Assembly: GCA_021324885.1 (NCBI GenBank)
Contig: JAJPIF010000004.1
Coordinates: 1 to 64,000 of the forward strand
Direction: 5' to 3'
DNA length: 64,000 nt
From: Pseudomonadota bacterium
Lineage (GTDB): Bacteria; Desulfobacterota; Binatia; Binatales; Binataceae
Both the position numbers and the translations under genes were made by a program. Positions 16,266-27,823 of the stretch are shown here, one piece after another. Each line of letters starts with the position of its first letter. Within the stretch, counting starts at the first letter, position 1. The notes under the pieces are model-generated. The model did not search any database. It was given only the letters and a program-made list of their open reading frames with translations, and had not been told where the DNA came from.

Positions 16266-16922
16266 ATGAACGCACAGGGAAAATTGGATAGCCGGCGGAC
16301 TTTGTTTTACGACGTCGACACCCAACGCGATTTCATGCTGCCGGGGGGCGCCTTGTATGTGCCCGGCAGTGAGAAAATCCTTCCCGCCCTGAAGGAGCTC
16401 ACCGAACTGGCCCGGCGGCGGAAGATTCGCCGCCTCTGCTCCATGGATCGTCACTTCAAGGGCGATCGTGAACTGGCGCGCAATGGCGGTCCGTGGCCCG
16501 ACCATTGTATGGACGGGACCCCGGGGCAGCGCAAGGTAGAGGAAACGGCGTTGCTCAACCCGCTCTCGATCCCGTCGCAAAAAATCGACGACGATCGCCT
16601 CGAGACGGCCGTTCACGACAGCGGTGAGCTGGTACTCGAAAAGCAGGACGTTGATGTGCTCGCCGGAAACGCAAACGCCCGCTCGGTATTCTCAAAACTG
16701 CTGAATATATATCAGGACGTCGTAATCTACGGAGTTTACACCGACGTTTGCGTCGATTGCGCGGTAGGTGCGGTACTGGAACAGGGCGTAAAGCCCTACG
16801 TCGTAATCGACGCGATCCACGAGATCGATCCCGCCAAGGCCGCATCGGTACGCCAGCGATGGAACAGGTGTGAGGTAAAAACCATAAGCTTAAAAGAGCT
16901 ACACGATCTCCTGGCTGACTGA
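16266..16922 (+). CDS. Isochorismatase-fold cysteine hydrolase, nicotinamidase-like
   Basis: 218 residues. The cysteine-hydrolase triad is visible as D in FYDVDTQRDFM (N-terminus), K in VLEKQDVD and the nucleophilic cysteine in YGVYTDVCVDCAVGA. Metal and substrate residues typical of nicotinamidases are also present: DRHF near residue 61 and WPDHCMDGTPGQ. It probably converts nicotinamide to nicotinate for NAD salvage, but the subfamily contains other amidases. Start ATG 16266 follows GGGGGAAATC. It stands alone, convergent with the SMP-30-like gene. Confidence 0.82.
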   Translation: MNAQGKLDSRRTLFYDVDTQRDFMLPGGALYVPGSEKILPALKELTELARRRKIRRLCSMDRHFKGDRELARNGGPWPDHCMDGTPGQRKVEETALLNPLSIPSQKIDDDRLETAVHDSGELVLEKQDVDVLAGNANARSVFSKLLNIYQDVVIYGVYTDVCVDCAVGAVLEQGVKPYVVIDAIHEIDPAKAASVRQRWNRCEVKTISLKELHDLLAD

Positions 16923-17037
16923 GCATAGGGGAACTGACGGAGGCCGGCGCCACACCGATTGTTGGCGCCGGGCACACCTGAATTATTCAAGTGTAATTAG
17001 TGAGAAATCCGGTTCAGCCGAGCACCGTTAGCCGGAA

Positions 17038-17883
17038 TCAGAATTTCGCTCTGGGTATTGGCAGGCCCGGGATATCCGATCGCAGCTTGAAGATGGTGCC
17101 CTTGAGCGGCTTGTCGTCGTTGTCGGCGGTGACCACGTACAGGTCCCGCATATCGGGCCCGCCGAACACCAGGCTGACCACCATCCGCGACGGCATCGTG
17201 ATTCGCCGGTCGATTGAACCGTCAGGTTTGAAACGCACCAATTCGTGGGCAAAAATCGCTGCCACCCAAACTCCTCCTTCAGCATCCACCGCGAGTCCGT
17301 CGGGATAGCCTTTAGGTAAAGTGGCAAACACGCGCTGATTCTTCAGCGTCCGGTCCGCCGCTACATCATAGATCCAGATCGTTTTGGGTGGGGAATCGGC
17401 ATGATAGAGCAGTTTGCCGTCGGGGCTGAACCCCAGGCCATTGCTCACCTGGTAGCCTTCGCCGACCAGCGTCACTTTGCCGCCGGGATCGACGCGGTAG
17501 AGGTCGCCGGGCACGGGTTTGGCGTCCTTGTCCAGCGCGTTGTAGTTCATCGAGCCGATATAAACACTGCCCTGCGAATCTACCGTCATGTCGTTGAGCG
17601 AGTTAATCGTCCGGCCGGGAAATTTTGCAAACACTTCCTCGATGCGCCCGGTTGCTTCATCCCATAACGACAGGGACGGACCCGACATTAGCAGCTTGCC
17701 GCTTTCGCACAGCGCCAGCCCGCCGACGCCATGGCGCTGCGCGACCAGGGTTTCGATTCGTCCGTCTGGATTGCGCCGGCGCACGCTGGCGCTGGCATGG
17801 TCGGCGAAGTACAAACGTCCCTGCTGGTCAACGCGCGGCCCCTCTATCAGTCCGAATCCGCTGGCCAGAGTTTCAATTTCCAT
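17038..17883 (-). CDS. SMP-30/gluconolactonase-family beta-propeller protein
   Basis: 281 residues with the six-bladed propeller pattern of the SMP-30/gluconolactonase/LRE group: IEGPRVDQQGRLYFAD at the start, TINSLNDMTVDSQGSVYIGS (the asparagine and aspartate that bind the divalent metal), QVSNGLGFSPDGKLLYHAD, and PDGLAVDAEGGVWVA. A calcium- or zinc-dependent lactonase activity on sugar lactones is typical, but substrates vary widely. No signal peptide is evident. Neighbours give no pathway hint. Confidence 0.85.
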   Translation of the reverse strand: MEIETLASGFGLIEGPRVDQQGRLYFADHASASVRRRNPDGRIETLVAQRHGVGGLALCESGKLLMSGPSLSLWDEATGRIEEVFAKFPGRTINSLNDMTVDSQGSVYIGSMNYNALDKDAKPVPGDLYRVDPGGKVTLVGEGYQVSNGLGFSPDGKLLYHADSPPKTIWIYDVAADRTLKNQRVFATLPKGYPDGLAVDAEGGVWVAAIFAHELVRFKPDGSIDRRITMPSRMVVSLVFGGPDMRDLYVVTADNDDKPLKGTIFKLRSDIPGLPIPRAKF

Positions 17884-17961
17884 GATTTTTCCGCTCCTCT
17901 AAACTCTCCAGCGCCATCTAGCATACGGCCAGCGCCGATGGCCAATGTCAGAGGTGGTGTT

Positions 17962-18930
17962 TCAGAAATGACGCGTCAACGCGATCAGCGCGGCCTGGTG
18001 GGCGACCGCGTAGTTGAGCAGGCCGAACAGCGCGCCGAAGAGCGCGCCGAAGATGCCGCCGTTGACCCGGATCCAATCCAAATGGGTGCGCGTGCGGCTC
18101 TCGATTTGCCGGCGGATTTCCTCGTTGGAAAGGCTCTCCAGGTTTTCCTTCACCATCAGGGCAATTTGACCCCGCGTCGCGGTGACCGCATGCTCCACCA
18201 GCGTATCCATGATCCGGTCGGCGGCGGCGCGCGTGGGGCTGACGCGCTGCTGCAATTCCTCGCCGATTGAATGCAGCCGCTCCTCCAGCGCCCGGATCAA
18301 GTCGTCATTGGTGGGCAATCCGAGAATCAGTTCGCGCATCTCGCGACCGATGCGTTGGCTGAGCTTATCATAAGTGATGATGCCCAGAGCGTTGGCGACG
18401 CGGATCGAGCGCGGCGCCGAAGCTTCCAGCCGCGCTTGCAGAAATCCCAGCAACTGCGGTGATTCGAGATAGCGCGCGATGCTTTCGCAGATCGCGGCCA
18501 GATGCGTGCTGTCGATGACGCTCTCCAGCGAAACATTTTCCAGATAGCGACCCAGACCCTCGACCAGTTTCATCCTGCGCAGCTTGTCTTCGATCATTTT
18601 GGGCGTCAGCCATTGGGTCTCGATGGTGGACGATATGCCGTCGATCAGCCGTTGGCGGTTGCGCGGCAACACCCCTGAATTGGGCAGATACCAGCGCTGC
18701 TCGAAAATCATTTTCAGCGCGATATAATCGCAAAGACCGCCCACCAACGCCGCCTCCCCGATCGACAGCAACAGCCCGCCCGCCGTGCGCCATGGGCTGA
18801 AGATCGTGATCGCCCATGCGATGGCATAGACTACCGCGGAAAGAGCCAGCGTCAGTCCGCCCTTGTGTTGCTCGATAAATATGACCCAACCGCGTGGTTT
18901 GCGCGGCATCTGCTCTATCACGAGATCCAT
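17962..18930 (-). CDS. DUF445 family membrane protein
   Basis: 322 residues. Two N-terminal membrane segments (about 26-75) contain the family hallmark GGLLLSIGEAALVGGLCDYIALKMIF. A long helical middle follows (about 80-280), and a C-terminal hydrophobic hairpin (GGIFGALFGALFGLLNYAVA) ends the protein. DUF445 proteins (YjiN and relatives) are widely conserved membrane proteins without an assigned activity. A second ATG (18909) is an alternative start seven residues in. The upstream neighbour is 400 bp away, so it is probably transcribed alone. Confidence 0.85.
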   Translation of the reverse strand: MDLVIEQMPRKPRGWVIFIEQHKGGLTLALSAVVYAIAWAITIFSPWRTAGGLLLSIGEAALVGGLCDYIALKMIFEQRWYLPNSGVLPRNRQRLIDGISSTIETQWLTPKMIEDKLRRMKLVEGLGRYLENVSLESVIDSTHLAAICESIARYLESPQLLGFLQARLEASAPRSIRVANALGIITYDKLSQRIGREMRELILGLPTNDDLIRALEERLHSIGEELQQRVSPTRAAADRIMDTLVEHAVTATRGQIALMVKENLESLSNEEIRRQIESRTRTHLDWIRVNGGIFGALFGALFGLLNYAVAHQAALIALTRHF

Positions 18931-19330
18931 TTTTGCACTTTTTCCGCTTTATCGATGCCCCTTAAAATCCGGACCACAGGGTTGCTTACTCCATGGGAAG
19001 CAGCGCGCTCCGATTGCCGTAACGCGCCAGTCGCAGTCCGCGATGGGCAGGGTAGATCAGCACCGGCTGCGGTTGTCAGTTAGCTGTCTGTCAGCAGCTA
19101 AAGTTGTGCCGATGCGGAAATGGAACCGGGGCCAGACCGCGAGGTCAATGTATTGAAACATGCGACCATGCCGGTCCTGCTGCGATGGTGCTTCAAGTTC
19201 GCTCGTCAAAATGCGACCAAAAACAGGCCATGAGCTTACTTGACTTTATGGCATACGCATGGCTGAAAACAAGGTCAAAAAGCGCAAGACTGGCTAAACT
19301 CCGCAGACAGGGCCTATCCCGACCTCCGTG
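18931..19330. other. Intergenic, 400 bp without a supported gene
   Basis: Between the DUF445 start and the stop of the flavin oxidoreductase gene, both minus strand. A 13-codon lysine-rich frame (19259-19297) and a small TAGCTG/CAGCTA inverted repeat near 19080-19100 are visible, but neither is convincing. The region should contain the DUF445 promoter. I see nothing else. Confidence 0.5.
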
Positions 19331-20476
19331 TCACTTGACGCCCAGCCGCAAGCGGCTGAATTGCTCCGCCGACGAGTCGAAATCGATACTGGCGTGCTGC
19401 GCGCCGACCTGGATGTTGCGAAACGCCGCTTGCAATGGATTGCCGGCGTAAACCGCGTGAGCGCCCGCTCCCGCAAACATCCGCGTAACCGCGCGCCGGC
19501 ACAATTCGGCCGCGTAGGCCGCCTGCCATTTGACGCGCGTACGATGTTCCAAATCGGGGCGTGCTCCTGTCGCGCTCAGCCGGTCGAATTGGGCAAGCGC
19601 GTCGTGAATCAAAAGATCGGCGCATTGGATTTCCGCCGCAGCCTCCGCCATCCTGACCTGCGTGGGCGCGTGCTGCGCCTTGCTGGCGCCGGTCAGGATC
19701 ACTCGGCGCTCGCGCGTCCTTGCAATGAATTCCGCCAGGGCGAATTTGGCCGATCCCAGCAACGCCGTCGCGACCGACAGGGAAAGCACCGCCTCGGCCG
19801 ACAAGCGATAAAGATTGGTCCGATGATTGGCGCTGTGCGGGCTTTCGCCCCGAAACAGCATCCGCGTGTCAATCGCGCGATGTTCGGGGACGAATACGCC
19901 GCGCGCTACCACATCCTTGCTGCCCGTCCCCTGAAGGCCCATCACGTGCCAGGTGTCATCGATTTCGATCTCCTCGCGCCGCACCACCACATGCACCTTG
20001 GGAGCGTGCGTCTGTGGGTCTGCGCAACCCAGCATCACCCACTGCGAATTGTCGACGCCGCTGCCGAATTGCCATCGCCCGTCGATCCGGTAGCCGCCGT
20101 CAACCGTGATCGCGCTCCCCTGCCATGACAGCGTGCCGGCGATTATTACGTCGCGGCCTTCGCCGAATACTTCGTCCTGTCCCGCTGCGGGAAATGATCC
20201 CATGCACCAGTGATGCGCCCCGGCGACCATCAGCACCCATCCGCTGGACGGACAGGCCTGCGACAGCGCCGTGACAGCCTCGGCCAATGTGGTCAAACTC
20301 ATCTCATAGCCGCCGCCCCGCGCCGGTCGCGAGATACGGAACATCCCCGCCGAGGTCATCGCCGCAATACTTTCGGGCACTACCTGCCGGGCCATCTCAC
20401 AGGCCCCCGCGTTACGCTCAAGCACGGGCGAGATAGCGGCCACCCGCCGCATGATTTCCTCATGATCGATAGCCAT
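19331..20476 (-). CDS. Acyl-CoA dehydrogenase-fold flavin oxidoreductase/monooxygenase
   Basis: 381 residues with the acyl-CoA dehydrogenase fold of the HsaA/DszC/hydroxyphenylacetate-type flavin monooxygenases: helical N-terminal domain (GMFRISRPARGGGYEMSL), middle beta domain (TLSWQGSAITVDGGYRIDG, WVMLGCAD, VVRREEIEIDDTWHVMGLQG, GTGSKDV) and C-terminal four-helix domain ending GNPLQAAFRNIQVGAQH. The catalytic glutamate of true acyl-CoA dehydrogenases is not apparent. Members use reduced flavin from a separate reductase, but none is encoded nearby. ATG 20476 is preferred over upstream in-frame starts that overlap the clpB terminator. Substrate unknown. Confidence 0.78.
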   Translation of the reverse strand: MAIDHEEIMRRVAAISPVLERNAGACEMARQVVPESIAAMTSAGMFRISRPARGGGYEMSLTTLAEAVTALSQACPSSGWVLMVAGAHHWCMGSFPAAGQDEVFGEGRDVIIAGTLSWQGSAITVDGGYRIDGRWQFGSGVDNSQWVMLGCADPQTHAPKVHVVVRREEIEIDDTWHVMGLQGTGSKDVVARGVFVPEHRAIDTRMLFRGESPHSANHRTNLYRLSAEAVLSLSVATALLGSAKFALAEFIARTRERRVILTGASKAQHAPTQVRMAEAAAEIQCADLLIHDALAQFDRLSATGARPDLEHRTRVKWQAAYAAELCRRAVTRMFAGAGAHAVYAGNPLQAAFRNIQVGAQHASIDFDSSAEQFSRLRLGVK

Positions 20477-20508
20477 CGCGCCTCCGCGTCCAGTGGACGC
20501 CCCGTGAT

Positions 20509-20550
20509 AAAAAAAACCGAAGGTGGGATCCATTGGATCCACCTTCGGTT
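20509..20550 (-). terminator. Rho-independent terminator after clpB
   Basis: On the minus strand, AACCGAAGGTGGATCC pairs with GGATCCCACCTTCGGTT through a 3-nt loop (one bulged base), followed by a run of eight T residues (plus-strand A at 20509-20516). It begins 24 nt after the clpB stop. It also separates clpB from the flavin oxidoreductase gene that follows on the same strand. Confidence 0.92.
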
Positions 20551-20573
20551 TCGATCATAGCGCAAGCTGAGCT

Positions 20574-23186
<2,613 letters not shown>

Positions 23187-23222
23187 TTTAAATGAGGTTA
23201 CTGCTCCCGATGTTTACTTTAG

Positions 23223-23250
23223 AATCTAACCATCGAGAGCCCGAGCGCAA
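23223..23250 (-). promoter_or_regulatory. Possible clpB promoter
   Basis: On the minus strand TTGCGC (23250-23245) and TAGATT (23228-23223) are separated by 16 nt and lie 37-64 nt before the clpB start. The match to sigma-70 consensus is moderate. No heat-shock sigma motif or CIRCE-type repeat was seen in the 178-bp gap. Confidence 0.3.
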
Positions 23251-23364
23251 GGAAAGTCAACAAACCTGCGGCGGATTGCGGCAAGTCAATCGCAGGTTAC
23301 GGACGGCAGGGAGGGCTGCGCGCCAATCTGGAAATGTGGCGCGCAGCCCGCTCGAACGCGCGAG

Positions 23365-24207
23365 CTAGGCCGCGCGATCGGCGCGGTCACTTAATCGACC
23401 GGGAAAATGACCGCCGCTGCGCTCCGCAGGAACAGGCGCCCGCAAACCACCTTCTCCCATGTTGTCGACGACAGGCCTGGAGAATGCCGGATTCGGCCAG
23501 CGCGGCGCAACTTCCAGCCCCGAGCCGCGCAGCAGGATATAATGCCGGCCTTGGCATGCGATCATCGCCCGTTGCGCCATCTCGCTGAGCAGCTTGCTCA
23601 CCATCGGACGCGAACTCCCGATCATCTCGGCCAGCTCTTCCTGCGACAATTCCGGCGTAAGCAGCACTCCTCGCGCGTCATGCACGCCGAAGCGCGCTCC
23701 CAGATCAGCCAGCACCATCTGCAACCGTTCGCGCAGCGACATGCTCAGATAGACGGCATACCGATGCACCACCGAGGACCAGAACCCATTGAGCGATTCC
23801 AGAAAACCGACCAGCACCGCCGGGTCCGAGCCGCGCAGGGTCTTGAGCACGTGTTGGCGGGTGAATAGCGCCACCGAACAACTGGTCAACGCATGCGCCT
23901 CAAACATCTGCGAACGCTGGCGGTTGGAATCCAAAAAATCCGCGTATCCGATCAAGTCGCCCGGGCCCGCCAGATGAACCAGGATGCGGTTCCCGTCCGC
24001 GCCCGGACAGTAAATCTTCACCAGGCCGTTAAACACCACGAAGACAACGTCGGCGGGCGAGCCTTGCAGAAACAGAGGCGATCGCTTCGGATAGCGCACC
24101 AGGGTATGGCGTCCCACCAGACCCGCGACGGCCTCCTTGGGCAAGCCCCATTGATCGAGCAATTCGAGCAGCCGGGTCTGGCCCGGAGTGGATGGTTGTG
24201 AGTTCAT
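23365..24207 (-). CDS. Crp/Fnr-family transcriptional regulator
   Basis: 280 residues: cyclic-nucleotide-binding-like beta barrel (about 35-125; FLQGSPADVVFVVFNGLVKI, AGPGDLIGYADFL), dimer helix (about 135-165), and a winged HTH with LSQEELAEMIGSSRPMVSKLL (187-207). The cAMP phosphate-binding arginine-serine pair is not evident, and there is no N-terminal cysteine cluster, so neither cAMP nor an Fnr iron-sulfur cluster is predicted as signal. A C-terminal tail of about 50 residues (arginine- and proline-rich) exceeds the usual length of about 230. It lies upstream of clpB on the same strand with a 178-bp gap. Its targets are unknown. Confidence 0.85.
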   Translation of the reverse strand: MNSQPSTPGQTRLLELLDQWGLPKEAVAGLVGRHTLVRYPKRSPLFLQGSPADVVFVVFNGLVKIYCPGADGNRILVHLAGPGDLIGYADFLDSNRQRSQMFEAHALTSCSVALFTRQHVLKTLRGSDPAVLVGFLESLNGFWSSVVHRYAVYLSMSLRERLQMVLADLGARFGVHDARGVLLTPELSQEELAEMIGSSRPMVSKLLSEMAQRAMIACQGRHYILLRGSGLEVAPRWPNPAFSRPVVDNMGEGGLRAPVPAERSGGHFPGRLSDRADRAA

Positions 24208-24912
24208 TGTGGCCCCCTTTTTGGCTGGTGCGGCCGAGCAAATAGCAAGACCGCCGGACTATTTCTTGAACTGACTATTGAGACAGCGGACGCAGACTGT
24301 GCAGTAGTTGCGCAACCGCTCAATCCTCTCCTCTTGCGCCGGATCACGGAAAATAGGATCCAACTGAATTATTTTTTATCGCTGCAATTGACCGCGTGCA
24401 AGGAAATTTGAGAGAAAAAATGACATAATGGCAAAAATCGGCAAAGGTTAATCTATGCTTATCCAAGTCAAGCGCAGTCCCGCAGGGGACTTTCTGCGCC
24501 AGCGCCCCAATGGCGCGGATCGACGGTTTGCAAGCCAGTTTCGCCCGCCAGACCCGTCCGCAAGACGCGCCTGAATACGCAACGCTTGTCCGTCCGCGGC
24601 GCGGGCGACAGGGTGAATTTTTACGTATGGAAGTGAGTTGGAGTTGCCGCGCGAAATACCTTCACGCCTACGATCTGCTCAGCGACTGTCGATCCCCTGG
24701 CGAAAAAGAGTTTTGAAGCCCGGATGGTATCCGATCAGAGACATGATGAAAAAAGCATTATTGCCGGGAAAAACCAGGATGAATAATTGTGCGAGATTGC
24801 ATGCAACGCCTTCTGCTCCTTCCTCTTCCAGATTCAGCGGTGGGAGAAGAAGCAGCTTGAGGTGGCACGATCGGTTTCACGAATGAAATAACCACCAATA
24901 ACAATTATGATT
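24208..24912. other. Intergenic, 705 bp without a supported gene
   Basis: The longest gene-free stretch in the window, between the Crp/Fnr gene start and the pmbA stop. The part around 24360-24470 is AT-rich. A compound hairpin spans 24472-24499 (GCGCAG with CTGCGC outside, TCCC with GGGA inside). Short plus-strand frames at 24510-24716 and 24638-24886 lack family similarity and ribosome sites. A small RNA or a large regulatory region is possible but unproven. Confidence 0.5.
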
Positions 24913-26262
24913 CTAACTTCCGGCAATAGTCATTTCCGCGATTTTGATAGTCGGTGAGACTATACTGGAACGCCATACCAGATCATTTCCGATCATTTCG
25001 ATCGCCTTATACATTTCCTTCAGATTGCCGGCGATCGTGATTTCCTCAACCGGGTAGGCGAGCATTCCGTCTTTGATCCATATCCCGCTGGCGCCGCGCG
25101 AATAATCTCCAGTTACGCTGTTGACGCCGAAACCGATCAACTCGGTAACATACAGTCCATTTCTGACCGATCCGATAATCTGCTCCGGCGTGTACGGACC
25201 GGGCTCGAGGTATAGGTTGTGCGGGCTGACGCCGGGGGAATCGCCGAGGCCACGCGAGGCGTTGCCGGTGGGCTTCATGGCCAGCTTGCGCGCAGAATAA
25301 CAGTCGAGCAGGTAGCTGCAAAGCACGCCTTTTTCGACCAGCGCCTTGCGCCGCGTCGGAAGGCCTTCGCCGTCAAACGGGCGGGAGCCAAGCAGGCCAG
25401 GGATAGTACCGTCGTCGATAATGGACGCCTGCGGCGACATTACCTGATGGCCCAGGCGATCGAGCAGGAAGGAAGCACGCTTGTACAGCGCGGGGCCGGA
25501 CGCCGCCCCTGCCAGCACGCGAATCAAGCCCGCAGCCATATCGGGATCGAAGACCACGGGCGCCGAGGTGGTCTTGATCTTGCGCGCGCCCAGACGCCTC
25601 AGGGCGCGCTGCGCCGCCCGGATTCCGACCGTTTCGGGCGGTTCAAGCTTTTCGAAATGGCGATTGGCCGAATACCAGTAGTCGCGCTGCATCGCGCCGT
25701 CGGCCTCGGCAATCACCACGGTGCTCAAGCTGAAGGAAGTGGCGGTGAAACGGCCGCTGAAGCCCTGGCTGTTCATGAAGATCAGCTCGTGGACCCCGGA
25801 ATCAAATCCCGAGCCTTCGGAGTTTTTGATGCGGGCGTCGGACGCTATCGCCGCCGCTTCGGCGGCACGCGCGATCTTCAGGGCCTGCTCGGCCGCTATC
25901 ACCCCATGGCTGTGGTCGGCCAGATCCAGATCAGGCAGCGTGTGCGGATGCAGCGCCGGATCGGGCAAACCGGCGTACGGGTCCGCGGCGGTCAGGCGGG
26001 CCAGTTCCACCGTGTCCGCGATGAACCGTTGCAGCGAAGCCCGTTCCAGTTCCGCCGTCGACGCGGTCGCTGCGGACTGGCCGGTGAAAACGCGGATTCC
26101 CAGACGCCGTTCACGCGAACTCTTGAGCTTTTCCACCTCGCCCAGGCGCACGCCCGCCGACAGCGACTCGGCGCTGATCATCATCACTTCGGCCGCGCTG
26201 GCCCCGGCGCGACGCGCGTGATCCAGAACCCATTGACCCATCTCAAGACTGATCTCGTCCAT
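24913..26262 (-). CDS. pmbA: TldD/PmbA family protein PmbA
   Basis: 449 residues, the non-metal-binding partner of the TldD/TldE(PmbA) heterodimeric protease, which trims peptides such as microcin precursors and unfolded substrates. Family features: GVRLGEVEKLKSSRERRLGIRVF at the N-terminus, HELIFMNSQGF in the middle, and SRGASGIWIKDGMLAYPVEEITIAGNL near the C-terminus. The HExxxH motif is absent, as expected for this subunit. ATG 26262 follows the tldD stop by five bases; the frame extends upstream inside tldD. The pair is co-transcribed, downstream of the encapsulin operon. Confidence 0.93.
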   Translation of the reverse strand: MDEISLEMGQWVLDHARRAGASAAEVMMISAESLSAGVRLGEVEKLKSSRERRLGIRVFTGQSAATASTAELERASLQRFIADTVELARLTAADPYAGLPDPALHPHTLPDLDLADHSHGVIAAEQALKIARAAEAAAIASDARIKNSEGSGFDSGVHELIFMNSQGFSGRFTATSFSLSTVVIAEADGAMQRDYWYSANRHFEKLEPPETVGIRAAQRALRRLGARKIKTTSAPVVFDPDMAAGLIRVLAGAASGPALYKRASFLLDRLGHQVMSPQASIIDDGTIPGLLGSRPFDGEGLPTRRKALVEKGVLCSYLLDCYSARKLAMKPTGNASRGLGDSPGVSPHNLYLEPGPYTPEQIIGSVRNGLYVTELIGFGVNSVTGDYSRGASGIWIKDGMLAYPVEEITIAGNLKEMYKAIEMIGNDLVWRSSIVSPTIKIAEMTIAGS

Positions 26263-26267
26263 CGCCG

Positions 26268-27716
26268 TCAAGCCGTCCGGGTTCCGCCAACCGTAAGCGC
26301 GTCGATCCTGATCGTCGGCATCCCGACGCCGACCGGCACCGACTGGCCGTTCTTGCCGCAAGTGCCGACGCCGGCATCGAGTTCCAAATCATTGCCCACC
26401 ATCGAGACCCGCGTCAGCACCTCCGGTCCGTTGCCGATTAAGGTGGCGCCTTTGACCGGATGGGTGATTTGGCCGTGTTCGATCAGGTACGCTTCGCTGG
26501 CGGAAAAAACGAATCTGCCGCTGGTGATATCGACCTGACCGCCGCCGAAATTGACGGCGTAAAGGCCGCGGTCGACGGAGCGAATAATTTCTTCGCGGGT
26601 GTGGTTGCCGGCAAGCATGAAGGTGTTGGTCATTCGCGGCATCGGAATATGGGCGAAGCTTTCCCGCCGCCCATTGCCGGTTGGTTCAACGCCCATCAGA
26701 TGCGCGTTGAGGCGATCCTGGAGATAGCCGCGCAGGATGCCCTTTTCGATCAGCACGTTGCGCTGGGTGGGCGTACCTTCGTCGTCGATATTGATACTGC
26801 CGCGGCGGTTGGGAATCGTGCCGTCATCGACCACGGTGCACAATTCGCTGGCGACGCGCTGGCCAATCCGTCCGCTGAAGGTTGAAGTTTTCTTGCGGTT
26901 GAAGTCACCTTCCAGGCCATGTCCGACGGCCTCATGGAGCAGCACGCCGGGCCATCCCGGGCCCAACACCACGACCATCTCGCCCGCGGGCGCGTCGATC
27001 GCATCGAGGTTGATCAGAGCCTGGCGCGCGGCTTCAAGCGCATACTGGCGCCATCGCTCATGGTCGAGGAAATAGCTCCATTCCACGCGCCCCCCGCCTC
27101 CGAAAGTCCCGGTCTGACGGTTGCCACCGTCCTCGGCAATCACGCTGACACTGAGGCGGCACAACGGCTGGCGGTCAGCCGCGATCCTGCCTTCGCTGTT
27201 GACGACCATCACGATCTTGTCCTCGGCCGCGAACGAGGCCGTGACCATTTTTACCCTGGGATCGACGGCACGCGCAGCCCGATCGATTTGCTCGAGCAGA
27301 CGGGCCTTTTCGCGAATCGGGATTTCCGTCGGACTTAGCGTAATCGGGTACAGGGAGGATGCGGGGACTCGCGTTCCAACCTGAAGCGGGCCACGGGGAC
27401 TGCTCTCATCGGCGATGGCGCGCGCGGTTTCCGCCGCCAGCCGCATCCGATCCACCGTGACTTCGTCGGAATAAGCGTAACCGGTGCGGTCTTGCGCGCA
27501 AACGCGCACGCCAACCCCCTGCGAAATACTCTTGGCCGTCTTGTTAACGATCGATTCCTCCAGGCTCAGCGCCTCGGCGCTGCGGAATTCAAAATAAAGG
27601 TCGGCATAATCCGCCTTGCGCTCCAGCGCCGTTCCCAAGGTCCGTTCGAGCGTGCGCTCGTCGAGACCGAAGCGATTCAAAAAAAAGCGATCGGGCTGGA
27701 CCAATTCGTTTGCCAT
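26268..27716 (-). CDS. tldD: Metalloprotease TldD
   Basis: 482 residues, catalytic subunit of the TldD-PmbA protease. The zinc motif is seen in HEAVGHGLEGD (HExxxH, about residues 260-265), with the later conserved cysteine-free block LIGNGPEVLTRVSMVGNDLELDAG split across the C-terminus. It begins with MANELVQPDRFFLNRFGLDE. The enzyme degrades unfolded or unstructured peptides threaded into a closed chamber. It lies 107 nt after the encapsulin shell gene on the same strand, so read-through from that operon is possible. Confidence 0.95.
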   Translation of the reverse strand: MANELVQPDRFFLNRFGLDERTLERTLGTALERKADYADLYFEFRSAEALSLEESIVNKTAKSISQGVGVRVCAQDRTGYAYSDEVTVDRMRLAAETARAIADESSPRGPLQVGTRVPASSLYPITLSPTEIPIREKARLLEQIDRAARAVDPRVKMVTASFAAEDKIVMVVNSEGRIAADRQPLCRLSVSVIAEDGGNRQTGTFGGGGRVEWSYFLDHERWRQYALEAARQALINLDAIDAPAGEMVVVLGPGWPGVLLHEAVGHGLEGDFNRKKTSTFSGRIGQRVASELCTVVDDGTIPNRRGSINIDDEGTPTQRNVLIEKGILRGYLQDRLNAHLMGVEPTGNGRRESFAHIPMPRMTNTFMLAGNHTREEIIRSVDRGLYAVNFGGGQVDITSGRFVFSASEAYLIEHGQITHPVKGATLIGNGPEVLTRVSMVGNDLELDAGVGTCGKNGQSVPVGVGMPTIRIDALTVGGTRTA

Positions 27717-27823
27717 CGGCTCCTTGCTCCTTACCTACAATCCTACCAGACGGTCGCCGGGTGTTGTATTACGGCGCGGGTTTTCGCCCGCTGGCGGCCC
27801 AATCGCCTTCGATAACGCCCAGG

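Noticed and set aside
19259-19297. 13-codon lysine-rich frame MAENKVKKRKTG
   Set aside because: Too short to support, no ribosome site, could be chance.
24510-24886. Two short plus-strand frames in the 705-bp gap
   Set aside because: Overlapping each other in different frames, with no similarity and no convincing ribosome site.
25219-26538. 439-codon plus-strand open frame opposite pmbA
   Set aside because: Antisense of a well supported gene, with no similarity of its own.
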